From Struthio camelus (lineage: Eukaryota; Chordata; Aves; Struthioniformes; Struthionidae), in assembly GCF_040807025.1 (NCBI RefSeq), contig NC_090945.1, positions 71,311,088 to 71,375,087 of the forward strand: a stretch of DNA of 64,000 nt. The letters are read 5' to 3'. Shown here in pieces: positions 52,213 through 61,300 of the stretch (position 1 is its first letter; every line of letters starts with the position of its first letter). The notes under the pieces were generated by a model. That model did no database searches. It was not told the DNA's origin and saw only the letters and a list, made by a program, of their open reading frames with translations. Made by a program: the position numbers and the translations under genes.

Positions 52213-53061
52213 TCAGGAGACTTCCCGTTTCCCCCACAGCGTCTTCCCACAAGACAACGTACAGCTGGACCCAAACAACAAATCAGGCATTTTCAGATAG
52301 TATTTAGGATCGAAGTCCTTCAATGCTGAATTACTGAGTTTGAGAAACAAGGGATCTGACAAGCCTGGAACAGTCAGCAAGTTACAGGCAGCACGGGAGA
52401 GTGGGTCATTCATAGCACAGAGCAATCTTCCACATTCAGCTGTTGAATCAACTAGAATACGGACTGCTTGTTGCAACAGTTTCAGACCACTGGGCATAAC
52501 TGATCCCCGATAGCCCTTAAATTCCCAAATCTCATTAATGGATTGCTGCTCCCTAGTATCCTTCACAGCACATTCGCTGATGTAGTCGGAGACAAAGGCC
52601 ACATGTTCCAGGCTGTCTGTGACACATCCTGTTGTGAATGGTGCGCCATTCTGCGAGGCAGGTCTCCCGCCTGTGGTGTAACAGAAGTATGTTTTTCCAT
52701 TTTTTGCACTAAGCTTGAATTTTTTGACCAAAAAAGCAGGGAGTGGCAGCGCTTTTCCCTAACACACTGTTTGAAAAATTTCGCTAACTTCCCTGTAAAT
52801 TCTGGAACTTTCATCCACTATCACAGTAAGTCACACACAATTTCTAAAATTAGGAAATGCATTTACGAAAATGACAACCCTCTCTTCTGCCCTTTCTTGC
52901 TTACTGTTATATGATGAAGTGAAGAAGCAGTGAAGAACAGCAGTGAAGAAACTTTTCCTCAATGAGGGATGAACAGATCTTTGTAGCAGATTCAGTAGAC
53001 CACACATTTGCATATAGTGGTAGTGGGCTTCACCAGGCTCCAAGCTGCAGATTGCCCACAC
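52213..53061 (-). pseudogene. hAT-transposase-like relic (C-terminal dimerisation region), frameshifted
   Basis: On the - strand, 52731-52213 keeps a 172-codon frame (its first codon is TTG, not ATG). Residues about 94-150 (VDSTAECGRLLCAMNDPLSR, then a LTVPGLSDPLFLKL stretch and a DFDPKYYLK tail) resemble the C-terminal dimerisation segment of hAT transposases and of hAT-derived host proteins such as KIAA1586-like genes. Upstream, at 52740-53061, further coding-like pieces lie in other frames (YHYMQMCGLLNLLQRSVHPSLR), separated by stops and at least one frameshift near 52735. This suggests a decayed DNA transposon or a dead copy of a transposase-derived gene. No terminal inverted repeats or target-site duplication were identified. 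Family assignment is by motif recognition only. Confidence 0.5.
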
Positions 53062-54059
53062 ATCTTAAACCTTGGTGATCTAATGCTTCTGGAAGTCCAT
53101 GCAGAAAATATGAAACTACATAAATAGAGGACAGATTTTTTAAATTATTCTGGCCTCCCTAGATAAAAATCTCACAACATTCTTGTCAGATTTGGCTCTT
53201 TCTGTGCAGTTCTAAATAGTCTAAGAGTACTTATTTTACAATATGAAAATTAGTGGTAAGCTTTAGACTTCTGACCTACTTTTAAGTCTGCAGTAAAAAT
53301 CCTGAAACTGTTGCGCTGGTGATCAGAAAGGTTTTCAATGATTACTATAGTTGCAGATGGCAATTTCTAACATTTGTAGCTGAACAGGATCTCCACTCGT
53401 TACACTACAAAATTTGTGTAATCAAAATATTATTACTGTCAAATCCCTTTTCTTTTACTGTAAGCCAGTGTTTATATTTTAAGTGCATTTTTACACTTCC
53501 TTTCATCCTTTTCCACCCTGGTTGGGAAAGGAGATTTGTCAGCTGGACAGGAAGAGAGAAGAGGACTAAACCACACCCAGTGAAACAGGACTGTCATTCA
53601 GTTATTGTCCCTACAAATTATTTTCCCAAACATGGAAAATTAGTACAAATTAATTTGTCCCAAACAAAATTAATTTCTTCATTTCTTGATTTCTTATTTA
53701 CTGACTCCGTGGTCCTGTTTCAGTCAGAACAGGACAGTTTGGGAGTTACTAGCCCGTAGCCTGTACTCAGTTCAGATTCAAAGACTGCGGGAACAGACGG
53801 TATTTAGGAGAGGGTAAAAAGCAGTCAGAGGCACTGAGGAGACTTTGGTGCAGAATATTAAAATTAGCGGTATCTAAAGGAGACGAGCTTAAGCCCAAGT
53901 ATTTTAAACGCTATCATGCAGTTTGCCCCACCGACCCCCAGACCGCGGAGGCCCTTACAGCCTCAGCACATTGAAGACCCGGAGCCTGCAGTCAGAGGTG
54001 CCCAGGTAAGGGCAGAGGTGCCCTGCGGGGCAGGGGAGAGAGGGCCAGGAAAACAAACA
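53062..54059. other. unannotated spacer before the CpG island
   Basis: Mostly AT-rich unique-looking sequence. A strong splice-donor-like CAG|GTAAGG lies at 54003-54010. No gene or repeat family is recognised. Confidence 0.5.
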
Positions 54060-54095
54060 ACAGGATGAGCAGAGAGGAACGGCTCGCGGCTTCCC

Positions 54096-54111
54096 GGGGG
54101 GGGGGGGGGGG
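54096..54111 (+). repeat. 16-nt G homopolymer
   Basis: An uninterrupted run of 16 G at the left edge of the CpG island. It could form G-quadruplex or i-motif structures, and its reported length may be affected by sequencing error. Confidence 0.9.
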
Positions 54112-54360
54112 AGTGTCTTTAAAAGGGCTGTTTTCACACAGCCCGTTAGCGCGATCAACCGCTGCGGACACGGTTTCTCCGACCGACGCGGTGCCGGGAC
54201 GCCAGCAGCCGACGAGCCGCGGCCTCAGGTCGCCGCCGGGAAGCAACCGGCAAAACCACCGGCGCGCACGCGGCAGCCCCCCCCCACCCCGACCGCCGCT
54301 TCGCGGACGGGCGCGGCGCAGTGCGCCGGGCTTAGCCGCCGCCGGGCCGCCGGGCCGCCA

Positions 54361-54390
54361 ACTGCCGCCAACTGCCGCCAACTGCCGCCG
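54361..54390. repeat. three tandem copies of a 10-bp unit in the promoter
   Basis: The unit ACTGCCGCCA occurs three times head to tail, with one final-base change in the third copy. On the - strand the array shows repeated TTGGCGGC, close to the E2F consensus. The repeat is plainly visible; the E2F reading is an inference. Confidence 0.85.
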
Positions 54391-54544
54391 GCCCCGCCCC
54401 GCCGCGCCGCTCCGCGCGCGCCCGCGGCGGCCGTTGGGCTCGGCGGGGGGGCGCCCAGGCGGCTGCGCCGGGCACGCGCGCGTGGGCGGCGGGGGCGCGG
54501 CTCCGCCCCTCGCCTCGGGGAGGAAGCGCGCGGCGCTGCCCCCA

Positions 54545-54558
54545 CCATCATGGCGGCC
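54545..54558 (+). promoter_or_regulatory. YY1-type site (ATGGCGGC core)
   Basis: CCATCATGGCGGCC matches the YY1 promoter consensus (AANATGGCGGC), often found just downstream of start sites of housekeeping genes. It also contains an upstream ATG (54550) opening a 160-codon frame that ends at 55032, before the BOD1L1 start. Confidence 0.6.
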
Positions 54559-54568
54559 AGCGCAGGAA

Positions 54569-54596
54569 GGGGCGGGGCTGCGGCCCGGGGGCGGGG
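54569..54596 (+). promoter_or_regulatory. paired GC boxes (Sp1/KLF type)
   Basis: GGGGCGGGG occurs at 54569-54577 and again inside 54587-54596. Each copy is followed by CTGCGG or CTGCGGG, so the pair is a short direct duplication with a spacing of about 19 bp. Confidence 0.65.
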
Positions 54597-54994
54597 CTGC
54601 GGGGGGCACGGCCGGGAAGCGCGCAGCGGCGCGGCGCCGGGTGGCGGCGGCGGCGGGCGGTCGGTCGCGTCGTCGGTCGCGCTCCGCGGGCGCTCCCACG
54701 CTGTCCGCAGCGCCCAGCTGTGGCCGGGCAGCGCGGGGAGCCGCCGGCGAGGCAGGCGGGGGCCGCGGGCCGCCTCGGTCCCCTTCCCCCTCCCCCCCCC
54801 CAGCCGCCACAGGCGGATCTGGGGCGCCGCCGGAGCGGGCCGAGAGCGGCTCCGCCCCCCCCGTCCCCTTAAAGGGCCCGCAGCACCGCCTCCTGCGGCT
54901 CGCCAGTGCTCGCCTCGCGCCGATGGCGCCGCTCTCGGCTGCGTCCCTGCTTCCCCTCTCGTTGTCTCTCGCTTCCTCCCTCCGTTCCCTTTCG

Positions 54995-55003
54995 CTTCCG
55001 GGG
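54995..55003 (-). promoter_or_regulatory. ETS/GABPA-type site
   Basis: CTTCCGGGG is the reverse complement of a CCGGAAG core, the ETS-family motif common in TATA-less promoters. It lies about 105 bp before the BOD1L1 ATG, at the end of a CT-rich tract. Confidence 0.5.
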
Positions 55004-55107
55004 TCAGAGCTGCCGCGGCCGCTGCTCGGTAACAAGCCCCCGCCCGGGGTCGGGCCGGGAGAGGCGGCAGCCGCGCTCGCCGCAGCCCGCGCCGCCCCGC
55101 TCCCGCC

Positions 55108-55314
55108 ATGGCCAGCAACTCCCAGCCGCAGCCCCCGCCGCCGCCGCCCCCGCCGCCGCCCCCACAGCAGCAGCCGCCGCTGCCGGGGGCCGGGGCCGCC
55201 GGAGGGGGCGGCACGGCGGAGCCCGAGCTGGTCTCCATGATCGTCAACCACCTCAAGAGCCAGGGGCTCTTCGACCAGTTCCGCCGCGACTGCCTGGCCG
55301 ACGTGGACACCAAG
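55108..55314 (+). CDS. BOD1L1: BOD1L1 coding exon 1
   Basis: This exon holds 69 codons, starting MASNSQPQ and followed by an 11-residue proline run, QQQ, and a Gly/Ala-rich linker. The Shg1-type domain then begins (EPELVSMIVNHLKSQGLFDQ). The ATG sits in a good Kozak context, with G at -3 and G at +4. The donor is AAG|GTGGGG at 55315, phase 0. The proline run is coded by CCG/CCC triplets, so its length may vary between individuals or species. The ATG is the only one giving a frame that joins exon 2 with the BOD1-like helix. Confidence 0.95.
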
Positions 55315-58300
55315 GTGGGGGCTCGGCCCGGGCCGGGCCGGGGGGCGGCGGGGGCTCGGCCCGTGCGGGAGGGCTCGGCCGCGGCCGGGCGGGGAGGGAG
55401 GACACGGGCAGCGGCACGGCCCCGCCGGGGACTCCGGCGCGCCCCTCCGCCCCCCTGGAGTTAAAGCCTCTTCCCGGGAGCAAAGGTGGAGTCCGTGTTT
55501 CCAGAGGGGAGTGCGGGCAGGTCGGCGATACGAACGCGACTGTTCTTGTTGAGTGTTTTTAGTAACAGGAGCATCTTTGGCACGTTTTATTCACCGGAAG
55601 AAAGAGGGAGCAGCTAGTGTGTTCAGTAGGTCAAGTCCAGAAAGGATCCTAGCTCTTCCAGGGCAGTCTCTCAGAAGATAACTGTTTATCAAAGCTCTTG
55701 TCCAACTTCTCTATTTCTTCTAGCCTGCGTATCAGAATTTGAGACAACGTGTCGACAACTTTGTTTCTAATCATTTGGCAACTCATACCTGGAGTCCTCA
55801 TCTGAACAAGAACCAGCTGAGAAATAACATTAGGCAGCAGGTTCTCAAGTAAGTGATGCATTTGGAGTTTCTCTCTTTGAACTTGCTCATGTACGGTGAT
55901 AGATGGCTGAGGCTCTAGGTCAGTTGTAAACAGTTTGCTTTCTTTAAACACAATTCTAAAGAAACATTTCTTTTTTAGTGTTTAAAAGGTGTTATTATTT
56001 CAGGTTGCGGCTCACCACCAGCATTAGTCAAAGTTAGACCGCAAATATTATTTCATCTTTCCAAGTTGTTCCACAGATGCAAACCTTATTTCTGATGTGG
56101 GATGCAACATCCTAGCAAGAAAATTTGGCTTTACTGTTTCTTCTAAGTGAGAAATTAATACAGTTGCTATTACCATCTAAATTTGGGTTAAGTAAAATTA
56201 ATAGCGTTTGACAAACTAAGATCTGTAGAGTACAAACTTAAGTTCCCAGGACAAGAAACTGGACATAAATCTGTCCAGCCAGAGAAGAGGTTTTGCAGAA
56301 CTGCTCTTTAGTTATGTCAAAATGACATCAAGCACTTATCTACTGTTACATTACTTCATGAGTGTTCCTCATGAACTTTTGTTCTCAGTACACAAAGTCA
56401 TAAGAAATAATAGGAAGTTTCTTCAGAATAACAAATGTTTGGTCACTGAAGTGGATCAAAAAAGGGATTTGGGAACAATTTTTTTTCAGTGATGCTAAGT
56501 GATGCCATTGATAATTGGTAAAGAGGATTTGGGGCTTTCTTTTAATAAGCAGTGGGGACGAGAGATAATGTAATTTTTTCTGGAATGTACAGGGGGACTG
56601 GAGATGAACCACAGATAGAAAAGTCTCTATTACGATTTTCTTGATTTTACTGGAGGATTGAGGGTTTGTATGGAACAGCTGACCTCTGAATTGTCAGGCG
56701 GTATTGGGAAAAGGTAACTTACGGTCGTGGTGACTGGTCTAGTATGCATCTGTCCCTTGTGCCTTCTAAAACTAATTCCCATGGAATAAAACAAATTGAT
56801 AAGATCGGGTTTCTTCTTGAGTTTTTCCACAAATGTCACTTTTACAGTTAGTTAACTTTTCTAGGCATAGCTAGTAATGACATAACAACAGGCTGTTTGT
56901 TGTTTTAATTCCATGCGACTCGATCACTTTGTTTCTTTACCATAAGTTTTTTGAGGGGAAAGAAATATTTTCCTGTTATGTTGGTAAGACATTAGAAGAG
57001 CTATTGAAATAGAGGTAGTTAGCTAAATACACACTTGAAGTGATACTCAGAAAACGTTAATGCTTCAGTGGAAGTTCTCAAGAGTTTACGTCGCACCTAA
57101 ATGAGCATATTTTATTAAGATGCTCTTGAAAAGACATTTCCTTATTAAGTATTAATGTAACTTTGTTCCAGGTCTGGAATGTTGGAATCTGGAATTGACA
57201 GAATTATTTCTCAGGTTGTGGACCCAAAGATCAACCACACATTCAGACCTCAGGTGGAAAAAGCTGTCCATGAATTTTTAGCCACATTGAATCACAAAGA
57301 GGAGGCAGGCCCCAGTACAGCTCCAAGTGAGGAGAAAACAGATGCTTCTATTACAGTACAAGGTATTCTAACCATTACTCTAAGCAGTCTATTACCAGAA
57401 TTTTGTTTTATGCAAGAGAGGAAGCATTGACTAGATTTGCTGCTATCGCAAAATGGTTAGCATCAGTATTAGCAAGCTAAACTCCAGGCAGCGTACCATA
57501 ATATTTCTCTCTTGCTGTATGTGTAAATGTAGAAGGCACTAGAGATGTCACCGTGTTCCAAACTTTCTCCCTTCTACCTGAGGTTATAAGGAATCATTTT
57601 ACTGTAGAGAAGTTGACCTCGAGATTTGGCCCTGTAAGTGTTACAGAGTCATATAAGACATAGCTGTAAGAAAAGAATGATTTCACTTTTTTTTCCTGGA
57701 TGGGTAGATCCAAAGAGATTATCTACAAGATATTAACTGTTCTAATGCAGTTACTGTGCGCAGTAAAATTTGAATGGCTAAGTTTCTCTCTGGAGCTTAA
57801 GTCCTCCTCTAAATCAGCCAGTCTCTAGCTTATTTATGAACACAGCGCTTGCTTTTTGGTTTTCGTTTATGTTGCCTGGTATATGCTTCTAAACACTCCT
57901 GCAGGTAGTTATCTGCTCTTTCCTTCCTAAGAGACTCCAGAGCAGTCTATCTAGTTGTAACCAGACCCTTTAGTTAAATCCTAGCCCTTTTCCTGTGAGG
58001 CCCACTTCCTTTAAAGTAAGTGGGTTAACAAGCCAGCTGCAATTCTGAGTGCTAGTCCAGTTAACTCTTTCTCATCCATCTTCAGAGTCCCTTCTAAGGG
58101 AGTGGGAAAATGTTACAGGTTTTTTGATAGTTCCATTGTCTTCATGAATTTTGAAAATATGATATGCTGAGTCTACTTTCCAGATCATTTATAAAGATAT
58201 TGGAGTAATGAAACCTAGATTTTATTGTTGTTGTTGTTTTTACTGCAGTATTCTATTTTGTTCTTCTCTGAAGTCATCCTCCTGCTTGGGATGATGGTGA

Positions 58301-61300
58301 AGTTGAGCAAGGGTTGTGTTCAGAACTTCCTTCATGGACAACCCCTGCTTTCTTTAGCTGATCTCAGGAACAGCCATTTGATACAAATAAAATGAATCTC
58401 AGTTAACCAGAGCCTAATCACTTCAGAAGTGCAACTTCTTGTTTTTTTAATCCAAAATCTCTGCGTGTTTAGACTCAAAATAAGTCAAACTTTTTGGTTA
58501 AATTTGTTTATTTTAAATAGAGTAAGCAATCTTTTCCATTTCACTGGATGCATATTCTATCTGAAAGGTCACTTCCTTTCAAATATAAGCCCTATGGAAA
58601 TAAATATTTCCTTCCTGGAAAGTCACAGAAACTTAGATGAACTAAAACCATTTTTTTTTCTTATCCTTCAAGGTGTCTCTACTACTGCTCCTAGTGGCAA
58701 TGTAGCTAGTGATGCAATGTCCATTTTGGAAACAATAACATCTCTTAACCAAGAAGCAAGTGCTGCCAGGGCTTCAACAGAGAACTCAAATTCCAAGAAC
58801 AATGACAAAGTTGCAAAAAGACTCTTATCTCAGCAGAGTGTTGATGGTAGCACTGAGAGAGAGCGAAGTGCAGAGGACTTGTCAGACAGAGAGAAAGCAA
58901 TTTGTGATCTTTCTGGAGAAGGAGCTGAAACATTTGAAAAGTGTGAAGATTTAAATGAGCTTCCCTGTCAAAGTGAAGAAATAAAAAATTCAGCAAAGGA
59001 TAGTAATAGTTTAACTTCTACAAGTAAGGAAATTCATCAAGAAAGCGAAGACCAAAAGAGTAAATTAGTAGATAAATGTGACAAGAAACCAGACAGCATT
59101 GAGAAAGGGGAAAGAAGAAAAGAAAAGAAAGAAAAACTTGAGAAGAAGTCTGACCATTCAAAGAAAACGGATGATACTACAAAGCCAAAAGAAGAAAAGC
59201 AAGTGAGAGAGTCAGAACCACTGAAACAGTTGGTTGCAGAAAAAACCAGCAATAAGCATAAAACAACTGAAAGCACAAAAGAAGGTATGGTGTGGGGGAA
59301 TCTTTTCCTTGTAATATGGCTGGTTTTTCAAAAGTGTATTGAGGAGGTGAATCGGAAGTATATTTGGAATACAGGTGCTGACCTTGCCGAATTTCTCTAG
59401 CTGGCTACAAAACGCATTGCAGTTCGTCACACTTAACTGAGGAACTTGTATGAGGGGTCTGATCATTCTTGATTCCTCAAGTGTATGTTGATTGAGAGAG
59501 CTCACCAGAATGAGGCAGATGACCAAGGATTCTGGTTTGTGTATAAAGGTTCTAATTGTACCTCAATGGGATTTTTGTTTTGAGTAGACTTGAGTCAATC
59601 TAGCAATATTTCTTTTCAATGTTATAAATCTACTTTTCTCTGCTTCTTCTCCTTAAGGCAACACTATCTTTTCAGTGGCAAAATAACTGTTTTGGTAAGA
59701 AAAGTTTCTCAAATACATTGTACTGCATTACAACTTCTTTCTACTTTTTCCTTTGCAAGAACATGCTTTGATAGATTCAGATATGGATGTACTCAGTGAC
59801 ATCACTGTCAGCTCTGTCCATACCAGTGACCTTTCCTCTTTTGAAGAGGAGAGCGAAGAGGAAGCTGTAATTTCTGACAGTACCGAAGAGGGGGAGATCA
59901 CATCAGACGGTAAATAATCAAATTGTTAAATCTGATGATAAGATGAGAAGAAAGAATGTAACACTTTTGCCATTCAAGTAAATCATATTGCAAGTTTCAC
60001 ATTTTGCAGTATTGTGCTTATTTATGCAAACAAATTTGTTTGTGGAATTGATAGGGCTTTTGCAATTAGCAAAGCTGACTAATGGTACGTATTTTGAATC
60101 TTTTTTTAGTAACATGATATATTCTAAAATTGCAAATCTTACTTGTACTGCAGTATCTCTTAGACAACAGGAACGCTTAATGATGATGGGTTTTGGCTTT
60201 GTTTGGGAGTTTTTACCTTCCCCTCCTCCATGAATTTGGCTTAACACTGGACTGCTTTGTCCGTGGCCTTACAGTAGTGTGTGTAGCTCACTCTGCAGAT
60301 CAGGCCGTTATTAGAGCTTTAGGATTGCAGAGATTTCCAAATTGTACCTGACCACAGCGGAAGGAACATGAGTGGATCCGTTTGCTGGACGGATTGCCTC
60401 CTTGTGTTCTCTTTGTCCAGAGTGGACCTGGGACTCCATAGCTTCTGGAAATATTTTGCTTTTGGACTTAGGAAGAGCTTCCACTTCATAAGATAATGCT
60501 TTAGAGCCTGTATGGGTTGTCTCTAGTATGCTGTGAGCTTATGTTTTCTGCTCTAAGAATATTATTTAGAAGCACTGAATTACTTGCGTATTGTCTGACT
60601 TTGATGTTACCTGTTAACGTGGCAGCTTGCATTCAGTTTTGACTATTTGTGAAGTGCAAATAAGCCTTAAGTGTGTTTCAGGGATGCAAATTGATTGTAC
60701 AGTACGCAAGTATTTTTGATGTCAAAAATTTTTTCTATAATATTTGTATAAAAAAATTTATTTGTGCACAGAGCACAAGTATTTTTGCTCTATTTATAAT
60801 AATCCTGATAAAACTGAAATAATTTCTTTAGTTTACTTGAATAGTAGTTATGAGTTTAAAAAAATGCTTTGTTTATATCTTTCAGTAAACCTATTTAATT
60901 TTTAAGTTCTCAAATACTGATCTTTCGGTGTGGGAATGAAACATAATTTAATGCACAGCAGAAATTATATTCTGACTTCTTACACAGTGTGAACTTAACA
61001 AGTGGCTAAAGACCTGTAAATCATGTTGCCCTTATATATATAAGAGACTAAGCACCTTTGTTTTATTCTAGTTTATTCTGCTTTTTGTAACTTGCAACTG
61101 TTTAACTGAATAATATGCACAAAGGGATGAATATCCCTTTCAGGCTTTCATAATCTGGTGATATTTTGATGTACATTGATGTATATTTTGTACATTTTGA
61201 TGTATATTGTTTGTATTTTTAAAGGAAATATTTCTATCATTAAATTATAGAACAGCTTACCTCACCATAAGTTAGCATTTGGCATAAAATTATATGTTGA

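Larger units (their letters stand above)
54060..55520 (+). promoter_or_regulatory. BOD1L1: CpG island / BOD1L1 promoter and 5' leader
   Basis: Base composition jumps from AT-rich to extremely GC- and CpG-rich near 54060 and falls back around 55520, spanning exon 1 and the start of intron 1. It contains Sp1-type boxes (54392-54400 on the - strand; 54569-54577 and 54587-54596 on the + strand), a YY1-type site, an ETS-type site and no TATA box. This is the layout of a TATA-less housekeeping promoter. The exact start of transcription is not visible; the pyrimidine-rich stretch 54945-55000 is one candidate zone. Very long open frames on both strands here are by-products of GC-rich, stop-poor sequence. 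Confidence 0.9.

Noticed and set aside
53992..55251. 419-codon open frame on the - strand in the CpG island (and the similar 362-, 391- and 218-codon frames)
   Set aside because: They are Arg/Pro/Gly/Ala-rich frames caused by GC-rich, stop-poor DNA over the BOD1L1 promoter and exon 1. They have no domain, and the + strand frame of exon 1 is clearly the real one.
58429..58672. N-terminal extension of the exon 4 open frame into intron 3
   Set aside because: A good acceptor precedes 58673, the join keeps frame with exon 3, and the extra residues are hydrophobic and unlike BOD1L1.
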